In this document: in pieces, positions 25,818-34,568 of the stretch
How positions within the stretch are numbered: the first letter of the stretch is position 1
How the letters are laid out: each line of letters starts with the position of its first letter
Assembly (NCBI GenBank): GCA_013360745.1
Contig: JABWBA010000020.1
Span: 1-46,097, forward strand
Direction: 5' to 3'
Length of the DNA stretch: 46,097 nucleotides
Source of the DNA: Chthonomonadales bacterium
GTDB lineage: Bacteria > Armatimonadota > Chthonomonadetes > Chthonomonadales > CAJBBX01
Made by a program: the position numbers and the translations under genes
Notes under the pieces: generated by a model
Database searches by the model: none
What the model was told of the DNA's origin: nothing
The model's input: the letters and a program-made list of their open reading frames with translations, nothing else

Positions 25818-25857
25818 CAACCGCGGGGCTGAGTGTGTGGACTCATCCCCGCGATTG
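25818..25857. terminator. Long GC-rich hairpin downstream of prepilin-like gene
   Basis: A 17-bp stem with one mismatch and one G-T pair (arms CAACCGCGGGGCTGAGT and ACTCATCCCCGCGATTG) surrounds a 6-nt loop. It lies about 100 nt past the stop of the leftward prepilin-like gene. There is no T-tract. It is the longest hairpin in the window and a likely transcript end. Confidence 0.6.
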
Positions 25858-25959
25858 CCGATCCGGCTGGCCGGCCGCTGGACGCTGGTTTGTTCAGCTC
25901 ACCTCATGATAGCGCCGACCGCTGCCGTGGTACATCCCGTCGCTGTGCTGGCGTCGATG

Positions 25960-26784
25960 CTAGTCTGGCCACCAGAACATCAGCGAGCTGTGAGTCATCG
26001 TGATCAGATCGCCGCACCGGATATTGTACAGACCCGGATAGATGATCTCGTTCTCATCGCCGCAGTACATCAGCGCGTCCTGCAGGCTGGCGGGCATCGC
26101 TGCCGGGTATGCGCCTACATAAAGTCCGCCACGCCACTTCATGTTCTTCGCATGGCCATCCGCGAATACGACGTTGAAGCGGGATCCATGCCGCAGGGCG
26201 TTGGTGCTCTGGCCGCCGGTGTATCGGGCGAGGATCCTGGTTACGCCGATGGTGTAGGAGCTGGAGGAATAGTCGTAGGTATCGGCGAAGGCCATCACCG
26301 AAGCGGGCGCTGTGAGAGCGGCAAGGGACTTGCCGGCGGAGACCCGGGTTCCGTCCGGTGCGTTCTGCTGAAGCAACAGGAGGCCGCCGCCTGCGTTGGG
26401 ATCTGCGCCCCAGTTGTAGCCGTAGCCAAGGCACTTGCCGGAGGTGTTCACGTTGACCCCCGGCGTTTCGTCGCAGCCCATGTCGGCACGATCCGGACAA
26501 AACCAGAGGTTGAGGCTCTTGACGTACGGAACAAGGCCGACATAGGCGTCGAAGGTCCGCAGCGGCGCCGGCGGCACACGCCGGAACGTGCTGGGCAGCA
26601 CCTCATCGTAGTCCTGGGCGTACATGTAGACCGATAGACCGATCTGTTTGGAGTTGCTCAGGCACATCGTCTGCCGCGCTTTGGCGCGCGCCTGAGCGAA
26701 AACTGGGAAGAGAATCGCTGCGAGAATGGCGATGATGGCGATCACCACCAGCAGCTCGATAAGGGTAAAACCTGGCCTTCGCAT
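25960..26784 (-). CDS. Type IV prepilin-like protein with H-X9-DG motif
   Basis: This 274-aa protein has a class III signal, MRRPG followed by FTLIELLVV, with cleavage between Gly5 and Phe6 and Glu at +5. The helix continues into [22 protein letters not shown], a form I associate with Armatimonadota. The C-terminal part contains [16 protein letters not shown], the H-X9-DG processing-associated motif (DUF1559-like). ATG 26784 with AGGAG upstream is the true start; the frame's earlier ATG would place 32 non-family residues before it. Such proteins are often found in many copies per genome and probably form pseudopili or an outer-surface layer; the role is unclear. Confidence 0.88.
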   Translation of the reverse strand: MRRPGFTLIELLVVIAIIAILAAILFPVFAQARAKARQTMCLSNSKQIGLSVYMYAQDYDEVLPSTFRRVPPAPLRTFDAYVGLVPYVKSLNLWFCPDRADMGCDETPGVNVNTSGKCLGYGYNWGADPNAGGGLLLLQQNAPDGTRVSAGKSLAALTAPASVMAFADTYDYSSSSYTIGVTRILARYTGGQSTNALRHGSRFNVVFADGHAKNMKWRGGLYVGAYPAAMPASLQDALMYCGDENEIIYPGLYNIRCGDLITMTHSSLMFWWPD

Positions 26785-26869
26785 AACCTGCTCCTTTCTG
26801 AGGTCGTCTGGCTTGTCGTTGGACCGTGCGCCCAGGCGGCGATACGGCCAGGGCGCGGTGGGATGAATC

Positions 26870-27133
26870 TCAGCGCTCATCGTCGCCCCGTTGCGGCTGT
26901 TGCCGATTCGCGGCGGCCATGCCCTCGAGCATTCTGAGGGCCTGCTCCTTCTGCTGCGGAGTCAGGTTCGGGTCGTTCCGCACTCGCTCCACACTTTTCT
27001 GGAGGCCGCTCTCGACCTGCTGCTGCGTCGGAGGGGGCGGGGGCTTGGCCTCCTTACGACACCCCCCGGCGCCGGCTGCCGCGATCACGGCCAGGCATAT
27101 GGCTATGGAAACCGGATGAACGATGGGTCGCAT
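26870..27133 (-). CDS. Small lipoprotein with Gln/Pro-rich helical body
   Basis: This is a predicted 87-aa lipoprotein. The signal sequence ([18 protein letters not shown]) ends in a lipobox AGGC with Cys25. A proline block ([10 protein letters not shown]) and an amphipathic helix ([19 protein letters not shown], then [13 protein letters not shown]) follow. No family is recognised. It lies 11 nt after the LacI stop and about 85 nt before the prepilin-like gene, so it may share their transcript. Confidence 0.65.
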   Translation of the reverse strand: MRPIVHPVSIAICLAVIAAAGAGGCRKEAKPPPPPTQQQVESGLQKSVERVRNDPNLTPQQKEQALRMLEGMAAANRQQPQRGDDER

Positions 27134-27144
27134 GGCGTCTACCT

Positions 27145-28236
27145 CTATGCTTCTTGCGGGAGAGCATGGTCCGGGCGGGGTTCCTCTCCCGTTCGAGCTG
27201 CTTTCGTGATTGGATTGGCTGCAGCTTCAACGGGGCGCCCGATCCGCAGAGACGATTCCCGGATCATCAGATCCGCCTTGAGCATACGGGACTGACGTGG
27301 GGCGTCGGGCTCGTCCAATCGGGTCTGCAGGCACTGCCAGGCCGACCGGCAGAGCTCGTTGACGGGCTGCACGATCGTCGTGATGGGCTGATCGAAGTAC
27401 GCAGTGTCCTGGATTCCATCGCAGCCGATCAGCGCAACGTCGTCCGGGATACGCACGCCCAAATCTCGCAGTCCGCGGTAGGCCCCGATCGCGGTCTCAT
27501 CGTTGAAGCATAGGAGCGCGTCGGGCAGCTGCCCGGACCCGACGAGATCTCGGACCGTCAAGCGTGCGTCTTCCCTCGAGGATTGCCCAGTAACGAGCAG
27601 TCTGGGCTCAAGGCCCAGATCGACCATGGCCTCCTCGTAGGCGAGCCGTCGAGGCTCACCCGGTCGCATTCCATGATCGCACGTCAGATGAGCGATGCGG
27701 CGGCAACCCTGCTCGGCCAGATGGTGCGCCGCCTGCCGCACCCCGGCGCCCAGATCGACACCGATATGATCGGTATGCTCCCAGTAGTAGGCGCCGATGC
27801 TCACCACCGGCGTATTGCGCCCGGCGCTGGTAGCCAGGTAGGCCTCCACGCTCTGGGGCGAGTCCAGGGCGATGATCCCGTCCACTGGCCATGGCGCATT
27901 GCGCTGGAAGTAGGCGTACCAATCGGGGTGCTTGACGACGTCGGTGATCACCATCTCGTAGCGGGACGGGCGGAGCACATCGAGCAGAGCGTTCGCCACC
28001 GCGGCGTGGTAGTCCGCGAGAGTCTCGGACCATAGTGCGATGCAATAGGTTCGGCCGGTCACAAGGGCGCGGGCGGCGAGGTTGGGGCTGTAGCCGAGCT
28101 CCCTCGCCGATTCGCGTATCCGCTGGCGCATTGTGTCGCTGATGAGGCTATCGCCGCGCCCCGTCAAGACCTTCGATACCGTTGCCGGCGACGCCCCTAC
28201 CGCGGCGGCTATATCCCTGATCGTAGTCCTTCTCAA
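27145..28236 (-). CDS. LacI/GalR-family transcription regulator
   Basis: This 363-aa regulator has an N-terminal helix-turn-helix (TIRDIAAAVGASPATVSKVL, residues 5-24), a hinge helix (SPNLAARALVTGRT) and a periplasmic-binding-protein-like sensor domain (about 60-330) with CFNDETAIGAYRGL and IGCDGIQDTAYF. It starts with TTG at 28236; no in-frame ATG is available upstream. It has a strong promoter and a LacI-type palindrome just downstream of the start site, so it is likely auto-repressed. A sugar effector is expected, but which one is unknown. The divergent beta-helix protein gene is a candidate target. Confidence 0.92.
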   Translation of the reverse strand: MRRTTIRDIAAAVGASPATVSKVLTGRGDSLISDTMRQRIRESARELGYSPNLAARALVTGRTYCIALWSETLADYHAAVANALLDVLRPSRYEMVITDVVKHPDWYAYFQRNAPWPVDGIIALDSPQSVEAYLATSAGRNTPVVSIGAYYWEHTDHIGVDLGAGVRQAAHHLAEQGCRRIAHLTCDHGMRPGEPRRLAYEEAMVDLGLEPRLLVTGQSSREDARLTVRDLVGSGQLPDALLCFNDETAIGAYRGLRDLGVRIPDDVALIGCDGIQDTAYFDQPITTIVQPVNELCRSAWQCLQTRLDEPDAPRQSRMLKADLMIRESSLRIGRPVEAAANPITKAARTGEEPRPDHALPQEA

Positions 28237-28265
28237 TGACTGTATCCTGCGAGTAAACGATAGAC

Positions 28266-28278
28266 GGAAAACGTTTCC
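28266..28278. promoter_or_regulatory. LacI-type operator (GGAAAACGTTTCC)
   Basis: This near-palindrome has the CG-centred core AAACGTTT common to LacI/GalR operators. It begins at about the predicted start of the LacI transcript (promoter at 28286-28314 on the minus strand), the right place for repression by blocking transcription. It also lies upstream of the divergent gene at 28483. Confidence 0.65.
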
Positions 28279-28285
28279 CTAAGGT

Positions 28286-28314
28286 ATTGTACATGTAGTG
28301 CGCACCGGTGTCAA
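28286..28314 (-). promoter_or_regulatory. Promoter of the LacI gene: TTGACA, 17 bp, TACAAT
   Basis: On the minus strand, TTGACA (28314-28309) and TACAAT (28291-28286) are separated by 17 bp. This is a near-perfect sigma70-type promoter about 50 nt before the TTG start at 28236. Confidence 0.8.
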
Positions 28315-28482
28315 GGGATATCGTGATAAAAACACGAGAACTTTCGGGCATCCGGACGATGGCTCTCCGAGGCCATATTCCGACGCCCTTGCGTCCGCTA
28401 CCGGCCGCAGAGGCATACCCCGATGTGCCGATTGGGCGGGAATCGGGACGGTAAGATCGAATCATCCGTAGGAGGTGCAGCG

Positions 28483-29796
28483 ATGGAGGACCTGAACAGG
28501 ATGCGCCGCGAGCTGCTGCGCAAGGCCGGATTGGCAACCGCGATGACCGCATCCGGGATGCTGGCCATCGACAACGACGCGGGGGCGCAGCCGCGGCCGA
28601 AACGGCCGCCTCGAAGCCCGCTGAACGTCCGCGACTTCGGCGCGTCCGGTGACGGCAAGAAGGATGACACCCGGGCCTTTGAGCGAGCGCTAGCAGCCGC
28701 TGAGGGCGACGGCGGCAACCTGATCACGATCCCGCGGGGCGAATATCGGATCACGGCTCCGCTCGACATCCCGGCGTCGGTGACGCTCGAAGGCGTCTCG
28801 CGGGCGCCGACGATACGCTCGGAGCATCGCGGCAGCTGCCTGCTGGCGCTGGTGGAGGGTGGCAACGCCGAGGGCGCGCCTCTGATCACGCTCCACGAGA
28901 ACGCCACCCTGGCGGGCCTGACGGTCTACTACCCCGAGCAGCGCAAGACCGCAGATCCGATCCCCTACCCATGGACCGTTCGGGGCGACGGCGACAACTG
29001 CAGTCTGGTCGATGTGCTGCTCGTGAATCCCTATCAGGCGGTGGATTTCGGCACCAGGGCCGCAGGCCGTCACTACGTTCGGGGGCTGTACGCGCAGGCC
29101 ATCTATCGAGGCCTATTCGTCGACAAGTGCTTCGATGTAGGGCGTTTGTCGGACGTCCACTTCTGGCCGTTCTGGGAGGTCTGGCAGACCCCGTTGAAGC
29201 AGTTCACCGAGAAGGAGGGGATCGCGTTCATCATCGGGCGCACCGACTGGGAGTATGTGGGCAACTGCTTCTGCATCGGCTACAGCGTGGGGTTCGACTT
29301 TGTCCGCACCAAGGACGGCTCCGCCAACGCGGTGTTCACCCAGAGCGGCTCCGACGTGGGCCCCTTGGCGGTCCGCGTCCAGAATGTCCAGGATCACGCG
29401 GGCATCGCCTTCAGCAACTGCCAGTTCATGACAGGCATCGAGATCAAAGAGACCAACCGGGGTCCGGTCAAGCTGACCTCGTGCGGCTTCTGGCCCATCA
29501 ACGGCGCCGATCGGCATGCCCTCCTCGAGGGCTCCGGGCATACGACCTTCACGGCCTGCCATTTCTCCGATTGGGCCAGGACCATCCCGGGCACACCTGC
29601 GGTCGAGGCGCGGAGGGGCAGCGTGACCATCAACGGGTGCGACTTCGCGGCGCCGGGCAAGGCCCAGGTGCGGATCGGACCGGACGTCGACGCCGCGATC
29701 GTGATGGGCAACAGGCTGCGCGGCGCCGAAGCGATCGCCAACGAAGCCGGCGCCCGAGCTCAGATTGGGCTGAACGCCGTCGCCTCGGGCGCCTGA
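28483..29796 (+). CDS. Secreted right-handed beta-helix protein (pectate lyase superfamily)
   Basis: This 437-aa protein appears exported. The N-terminus RRELLRKAGLATAMTASG has a twin-arginine-like pattern. The mature part begins with the pectate-lyase-3/GH55-type signature LNVRDFGASGDGKKDDTRAF and continues as a parallel beta helix with many short repeats. It has no obvious catalytic triad. ATG 28483 with GGAGG is used; the frame extends 60 nt upstream without good support. It is divergent from the LacI gene, so it may be controlled by the operator at 28266. Carbohydrate polymer degradation or binding is the likely role (inference). Confidence 0.8.
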   Translation: MEDLNRMRRELLRKAGLATAMTASGMLAIDNDAGAQPRPKRPPRSPLNVRDFGASGDGKKDDTRAFERALAAAEGDGGNLITIPRGEYRITAPLDIPASVTLEGVSRAPTIRSEHRGSCLLALVEGGNAEGAPLITLHENATLAGLTVYYPEQRKTADPIPYPWTVRGDGDNCSLVDVLLVNPYQAVDFGTRAAGRHYVRGLYAQAIYRGLFVDKCFDVGRLSDVHFWPFWEVWQTPLKQFTEKEGIAFIIGRTDWEYVGNCFCIGYSVGFDFVRTKDGSANAVFTQSGSDVGPLAVRVQNVQDHAGIAFSNCQFMTGIEIKETNRGPVKLTSCGFWPINGADRHALLEGSGHTTFTACHFSDWARTIPGTPAVEARRGSVTINGCDFAAPGKAQVRIGPDVDAAIVMGNRLRGAEAIANEAGARAQIGLNAVASGA

Positions 29797-29816
29797 CCGC
29801 GGCAATCGAACAGATC

Positions 29817-29847
29817 CGAGCTCCGGCATCGCTGCCGCCGGAGCTCG
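29817..29847 (+). terminator. GC-rich hairpin after the beta-helix gene
   Basis: A perfect 11-bp stem (CGAGCTCCGGC with GCCGGAGCTCG) and a 9-nt loop lie about 20 nt after the stop at 29796. No T-tract is present. It is a probable transcript end. Confidence 0.6.
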
Positions 29848-30051
29848 CATTGCCTCCGGCCGGATTCCTGCCCCGGCGCAGGAATCTGGCCGTTGCGGGA
29901 CCGCGGGGAGTGCACCGCAGCCACGGCAGCTCACGAGCGATCACCCGTAGCGTTGGCTGATGCAACGGTGGTACACTCGCGCGACACCTGCATGAGCAGC
30001 GCACCACAAAACCAATCGTCGACGGTAGCCAGGCGCGATGGATAATCGGCT

Positions 30052-30079
30052 GGCTCTGGAGCGTATAGCCACCAGAGCC
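30052..30079 (+). promoter_or_regulatory. Hairpin in the leader of the KimA-like gene
   Basis: An 8-bp perfect stem (GGCTCTGG with CCAGAGCC) has a 12-nt loop and ends 23 nt before the start codon. This location suggests a leader structure that may affect translation. No known riboswitch consensus is recognised. Confidence 0.4.
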
Positions 30080-30102
30080 GATGATCCCACAGGACGGCGG
30101 CT

Positions 30103-32073
30103 GTGAACGAGGTTCGTAATCGGCGGACGCGGTCTGGACCATCGCGTCGCAGGGGTTCGCCTTATCCGATCAATCCCCTGCGTCGCTTGCTGTTCGGATA
30201 CCCGACCGCGACGACTCAGGCCGATCATACTCGTTTGACCAAGCTCGTCGCGCTGCCTGTCTTCGCCTCTGACGCGATCTCCTCCTCGACCTACGCGACT
30301 CAGGAGGTCATGCTGGTCCTCGGAGCCGCCGGCCTCTGGCTGACTCATCCGGAACTCTACCGAACGCTCCCCGTTGCGATCGCCTGCGGCGTTGCAGCGC
30401 TGCTCGCCATCGTTGTGGTTTCCTACTGGCAGACGATCCATGCCTATCCTTCCGGAGGTGGGTCGTATATCGTCAGCAAGGATAACCTCGGACCATTTCC
30501 TGGTCTGGTCGCGGCTGCAGCCCTCTTGATGGACTACGTTCTGACCGTCGCCGTATCGATCGCGGCGGGTGTCCAGAACTTGCTCGACATGCCGATCGCG
30601 AGCCGATGGAGCGATAGCCAGGTACCGGTATGCATCATCGCGATTGCATTGCTCTGTTTCGCCAACCTCAGGGGCCTTCGCGAATCGGGCACCGTGTTCG
30701 CCGGGCCAACCTATATGTTCATCGTCCTTGCCGCTGTGATGATCGCTACCGGCCTCGTCGGCCCGATCTTCGGCCTGCAGCTGCATACCGGCACGGTGAC
30801 TCGCGAGCTGCCGCCGTATGCCTATACAGCGTCCGATCACTTGTCGGTGTTCGCGATAGTAGCTGTTGTGTTGAAGGCATTCGCCAGCGGGTGTGCCGCA
30901 ATGACAGGAACGGAGGCGGTCAGCAACGGTATTCCTGCGTTTCGTCGGCCTGAATCCCGCAACGCAGCGATCACGCTTACGGTCATGGCGGTCATCCTGG
31001 GCGCGCTCTTCATCGGGTTTGCGTCCCTGGCCGCTCGGTTGGGTGTTGTGTATGGGCATCATGGCAGCTACACGTCGCCAGCGGTGATCGAGCAGATCTC
31101 CGGTGCGGTGTTCGGTCGAGGATCGGCCCTCTACTACCTCATGCAGTTCTCGACCGCAGGCATCCTCGTGCTAGCAGCCAACACCGCCTTCGCTGATTTC
31201 CCAAGGCTCGCCGCGATTCTATCCCGCGATCGGTACATGCCCAGGCAGCTTGCGAACAAGGGAGACAAGCTCGTATTCTCCAACGGCATCGCGCTCCTTG
31301 CGTGTGCGGCTGTGGTCTTGATCGTCGGCTTTCATGGCAGCGTCGACCGGCTAATACCGCTTTACGCCGTCGGAGTATTTACAGCATTCACACTGTCTCA
31401 GTCAGGCATGGTGCGCCACTGGCTTCGTGAACGCGGTCCGCACTGGCTCACCAAGGCGATGGTCAACGGCTTCGGAGCGCTGTGCACCGGGATCGTTCTG
31501 GCGGTTATCAGCATCGAGAAGTTCCATGCTGGCGCGTGGGTTGTCGTTGTCGTGGTAAGCGCCCTCATCGCGGGGTTCTCGGCGATCTACCGCCACTATG
31601 CGTTTGTTCGGAACAAGCTGTCGATCGGCGCCGGGGTACCGACTCCGCATTCAGGCGCGCACACGGTGCTGGTCCTGATCCCGAGTCTCCATCGGGGGGT
31701 ATTCCCAGCTATATACTATGCTAGGCGACTCAGTCCGGACTGTCGGGCGATCCATATTGAGCTGGAGCCGAACGATACGCAGCGACTCGTGCAGGAGTGG
31801 GAGGCTAACATGGGCGATGAGATGCCCCTGGTCGTCTTACCCTCGCCGTTTCGGAGCCTGATCGGACCCCTGATGGCCTATCTGGACCAGGTGCAGATCG
31901 AGCTGCCTGATAATCTCGTGACGGTCGTTCTGCCCGAGTTCGTCTCAACCAAATGGTGGCATAGCTTTCTTCACAACGCGAACGGCCCTCTGGTGAAGCT
32001 GTATCTGTCCCAGCGGCCCGGCGTCGTCCTCGTGAACGTACGGTATTTCATCGGCGAGCCTGAACAGGCGTAG
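30103..32073 (+). CDS. KimA-like potassium/amino-acid-polyamine-organocation transporter
   Basis: This 656-aa membrane transporter is in the APC superfamily. About twelve helices occupy residues 45-490. It begins with a family-specific first segment FASDAISSSTYATQEVMLVLG that resembles the SSDALSSxAY motif of KimA (formerly YdaO), a high-affinity K+ importer. A soluble C-terminal domain (about 500-656) has the pattern VLVLIPSLHRG...AIHIELEPNDT, which in KimA regulates transport by c-di-AMP. The start is GTG 30103. Substrate assignment (K+ versus amino acid) rests on this resemblance. Confidence 0.8.
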   Translation: MNEVRNRRTRSGPSRRRGSPYPINPLRRLLFGYPTATTQADHTRLTKLVALPVFASDAISSSTYATQEVMLVLGAAGLWLTHPELYRTLPVAIACGVAALLAIVVVSYWQTIHAYPSGGGSYIVSKDNLGPFPGLVAAAALLMDYVLTVAVSIAAGVQNLLDMPIASRWSDSQVPVCIIAIALLCFANLRGLRESGTVFAGPTYMFIVLAAVMIATGLVGPIFGLQLHTGTVTRELPPYAYTASDHLSVFAIVAVVLKAFASGCAAMTGTEAVSNGIPAFRRPESRNAAITLTVMAVILGALFIGFASLAARLGVVYGHHGSYTSPAVIEQISGAVFGRGSALYYLMQFSTAGILVLAANTAFADFPRLAAILSRDRYMPRQLANKGDKLVFSNGIALLACAAVVLIVGFHGSVDRLIPLYAVGVFTAFTLSQSGMVRHWLRERGPHWLTKAMVNGFGALCTGIVLAVISIEKFHAGAWVVVVVVSALIAGFSAIYRHYAFVRNKLSIGAGVPTPHSGAHTVLVLIPSLHRGVFPAIYYARRLSPDCRAIHIELEPNDTQRLVQEWEANMGDEMPLVVLPSPFRSLIGPLMAYLDQVQIELPDNLVTVVLPEFVSTKWWHSFLHNANGPLVKLYLSQRPGVVLVNVRYFIGEPEQA

Positions 32074-32095
32074 TCATACGCGGTGTATAGGGTTC

Positions 32096-32101
32096 TATAA
32101 T
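32096..32101 (+). promoter_or_regulatory. -10 box TATAAT for the PfkB kinase gene
   Basis: A perfect TATAAT lies 30 nt before the start at 32132, ahead of an AGGAG ribosome site. The -35 is not recognisable at 17 bp. The -10 and ribosome site agree on the start. Confidence 0.5.
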
Positions 32102-32131
32102 GCCTGTGCACTACTGCACCAGGAGTAAGTC

Positions 32132-33214
32132 ATGCCGCATGTGTTGGCATTGCCGGACCACGCCGAGCTCGATCTCGTCTCCCTCGGCGCGCTGGTCCAC
32201 CGCCTTGATCCCGGCGTCGTGCCCTTTCGCAAAGCCATCGAATGCTCGATCCACGTCAGCGGAGGCGAGTTCAACGTCGCCGCTAACCTCGCGGACTGTT
32301 TCCAGATGCGCACCGGCATCGCCACGGCGATGGTGGCCTATCCAGTCGGCGATCTGATCGCCGAGCGGGTCCGAGCCATGGGCGTTCGGCCCTTCTACAA
32401 ACGATTCGAGCATGACGGTGTCCGCGGCCCCAATATGGCCACGGTCTACAGCGACCGGGGCATGGGGATCCGGCCTCCCACGGTCTTCTACAACCGATCC
32501 AATGAGGCGGCGGCGCTCCTCAAGCCCGGCGACTTCGATTGGGCCTCGATCTTTCAGGGCGGCGTACGATGGTTCCATTCCGGCGGCATCTTTGCGGCGC
32601 TCTCCGCGACGACCGCGGAGCTCATCATCGAAGGCATGGAAGAGGCCCGACGTCGCGGCGCGATCGTATCCTTCGACCTCAACTACCGGGCCAAGCTCTG
32701 GTCTGTAGCCGGAGGTCTGGCCACCGCTCAGGCGACGCTCCGGCGCATCGTCGACCATGTCGACGTCCTCGTCGGCAACGAGGAGGATCTCCAGCTGGGC
32801 CTCGGGGTCGTCGGCCCGGACGTGCAGAAGCGATCAGCGCTGGATCCCGCGGCGTTCCTAGGCATGATCGATGCCGCCCTGCAGCAACATCCCCGCCTCA
32901 AGGTCGTCGCAACTACACTCCGAGAGGTCCACTCCAGCAACAAGCATGGCTGGGGCGCCGTCGCATGGGTCAACGGTCAGGTCCACCAATCACCCATATG
33001 CGATCTGGATGTCCATGATCGGGTCGGCGGAGGCGACGGCTTCGCTTCAGGGCTCTTCTATGGCCTGATGTCCGGCAGACCGGCCGACGAAGCCGTTCGG
33101 CTGGGCTGGGCCCATGGCGCCCTGATTACGACGTTCCCGGGCGACACGACCATGGCAACCCTCGGCCAGGTAGAGGCGTTCGCCGCCGGTGAGGGCGCAC
33201 GCATTCAACGATAA
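32132..33214 (+). CDS. PfkB-family sugar kinase, 2-keto-3-deoxygluconate kinase-like
   Basis: This 360-aa ribokinase-fold enzyme has a SGGEFNVAANLA segment near residue 45 (substrate lid region). Its ATP-site signature DRVGGGDGFASGLFYG near residue 295 contains the catalytic Asp. Its FDLNYRAKLW segment is close to the KdgK pattern. KDG kinase acts in hexuronate breakdown and would fit the window's pectin-type beta-helix protein, but other sugars are possible. AGGAG precedes the ATG. The Gfo/Idh gene follows after 86 nt and may be co-transcribed. Confidence 0.82.
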   Translation: MPHVLALPDHAELDLVSLGALVHRLDPGVVPFRKAIECSIHVSGGEFNVAANLADCFQMRTGIATAMVAYPVGDLIAERVRAMGVRPFYKRFEHDGVRGPNMATVYSDRGMGIRPPTVFYNRSNEAAALLKPGDFDWASIFQGGVRWFHSGGIFAALSATTAELIIEGMEEARRRGAIVSFDLNYRAKLWSVAGGLATAQATLRRIVDHVDVLVGNEEDLQLGLGVVGPDVQKRSALDPAAFLGMIDAALQQHPRLKVVATTLREVHSSNKHGWGAVAWVNGQVHQSPICDLDVHDRVGGGDGFASGLFYGLMSGRPADEAVRLGWAHGALITTFPGDTTMATLGQVEAFAAGEGARIQR

Positions 33215-33300
33215 GACGCAACGCACCGGAGTTCACCATCGTTCAGGGCCGGCGGGGCCAACGATATCCCCGAGGCCTATCAACCGAAAGGAGCGCATCT

Positions 33301-34476
33301 ATGACCAGCGGAACAAGCGACACCCTGAAAGTCGGCGTCATCGGATATGGGGGGATCGGCAAGTTCCACCTTCAGGGCTGGCTTGCCCTTCGCGACGCGG
33401 GCGTTACGGTTGCGGCGGTCTGCGACGCCGACCCGGCCAAGTGGTCCGTCGTCGAAAGCGTCTATGGAGCGGAAGGGCTGGCCGTTCCGGACAAGGACGG
33501 CTTCCTGTACCTCTCCCTCGACGAGTTCATCGCACACTCGGGTGTCGACATCGTCAGCATCTGCCTGCCCAACTTCCTCCATGAGCCGGCTGCAGTCGGC
33601 TGCTTCGAAAAGGGGATGCACGTCCTACTGGAGAAGCCCGCCGCACACACGCTCGAGTCGGCCCGCCGGATCCTCGACGCCCAGAAGAAGTCCGGCAAAG
33701 TCGGGGCCGCTCAGCTGAATAACAACTACACACCCCTGTATGAGCTCGCTGGCGATATGGTCGGCCGGGGCCGCCTTGGCGAACTGCAGACGGTCCATGG
33801 CTGGTGGACGCGCCGCAACGGCATCCCCTTCTACGGCGACTGGTTCGGCATCAAAGCAAAGAGCGGCGGCGGTCCCGGGATCGACCTCATGCCCCACCTG
33901 CTGGGATGGCTGCTCGGGATCATGGGTTGGCCGAACGCCGAATGGCTGTCCGCCAGGACGTTCTCAGCCGCCACCCGGGGATGTCCCGGCTACGGACCCT
34001 ACGGCGGCGGCAAGAAGAAACCGGAAGGGCTGTTCGACGTGGAGCGGCGGATTCAGGTCTACGCTCAGCTCGCCAATGACGTCACCCTCAACGTCGACGC
34101 GGCCTGGGCCATGCACACGGACATCGAGCGAATGGGGTTCCGTCTAATCGGCAGCGAGGCGACCCTCCTCATCGAGCGAACCTGGCCCATCAACGACGGC
34201 GACGATGCCAGAGCCGTAGATCGGGCCACGCTCTACGCCACGCGCGAGAAGAACGGGCGCGCCTGGAGCATGGATCGCCATTTCAACCCCGACACCGACC
34301 CGAGCGTTCAGGATCCGTTCATGGGACGGACGAAGACCCAGCCTGAGGTCCTCGATGCCATCCGCACCGGCAGAACGCCGAGGACGAGCATCGCGAACCT
34401 CATCGCCATCCAGGAGATCATCGACGCCGCCTACCGGAGCGCGGAGGCGAAGGGCAGGCCGGTCGAGCTCAGATAA
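33301..34476 (+). CDS. Gfo/Idh/MocA-family oxidoreductase
   Basis: This 391-aa NAD(P)-dependent sugar dehydrogenase-like protein has KVGVIGYGGIGKFH (residues 10-23) as the Rossmann fold. The catalytic-lysine motif VLLEKPAAHT is intact. The C-terminal domain contains GGGPGIDLMPHLLGW, the substrate-binding D/H segment. AAAGGAG precedes the ATG at 33301. A gap of 86 nt after the sugar kinase is consistent with one unit. Its true substrate is not clear. Confidence 0.9.
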   Translation: MTSGTSDTLKVGVIGYGGIGKFHLQGWLALRDAGVTVAAVCDADPAKWSVVESVYGAEGLAVPDKDGFLYLSLDEFIAHSGVDIVSICLPNFLHEPAAVGCFEKGMHVLLEKPAAHTLESARRILDAQKKSGKVGAAQLNNNYTPLYELAGDMVGRGRLGELQTVHGWWTRRNGIPFYGDWFGIKAKSGGGPGIDLMPHLLGWLLGIMGWPNAEWLSARTFSAATRGCPGYGPYGGGKKKPEGLFDVERRIQVYAQLANDVTLNVDAAWAMHTDIERMGFRLIGSEATLLIERTWPINDGDDARAVDRATLYATREKNGRAWSMDRHFNPDTDPSVQDPFMGRTKTQPEVLDAIRTGRTPRTSIANLIAIQEIIDAAYRSAEAKGRPVELR

Positions 34477-34517
34477 TCCGCCGGCGGCGCCAACCGATCG
34501 GTGCGCTGGCAAACGAA

Positions 34518-34545
34518 CGGGCTCCGCATCGGACGGCGGAGCCCG
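34518..34545. terminator. GC hairpin between convergent genes
   Basis: CGGGCTCCGC pairs with GCGGAGCCCG over 10 bp with an 8-nt loop. It lies between the stop codons at 34476 (+) and 34569 (-), so it can serve both strands. There is no T-tract on either side. Confidence 0.65.
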
Positions 34546-34568
34546 CTCGACCAACGATGCTTCGGGTG

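Larger units (their letters stand above)
25607..25959. other. Non-coding gap between UPF0182 and prepilin-like gene
   Basis: This 353-bp stretch lies between two leftward genes. It holds a long hairpin at 25818-25857 and a minus-strand TATACT -10 box at 25657-25662 (about 50 nt before the UPF0182 start). The open frames across it overlap each other and lack a good ribosome site or GC3 bias, so I do not call a gene. Confidence 0.5.
29797..30102. other. Non-coding gap with two hairpins upstream of transporter
   Basis: This 306-bp stretch has one hairpin just after the beta-helix gene (29817-29847) and a second close to the KimA-like start (30052-30079). I looked for a c-di-AMP (ydaO) riboswitch because that class controls such transporters in Firmicutes. 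I did not find its conserved sequence blocks. Confidence 0.5.

Noticed and set aside
25603-25818. Minus-strand 71-codon frame upstream of UPF0182
   Set aside because: It overlaps the promoter region, has no ribosome site and has the Arg/Pro-rich composition of chance frames.
29953-29977. Promoter TTGGCT...TACACT upstream of the KimA-like gene
   Set aside because: The spacer is only 13 bp, too short for a sigma70-type promoter.
29950-30102. c-di-AMP (ydaO) riboswitch before the KimA-like gene
   Set aside because: The conserved sequence blocks of that class are not recognisable; only a simple hairpin is seen.
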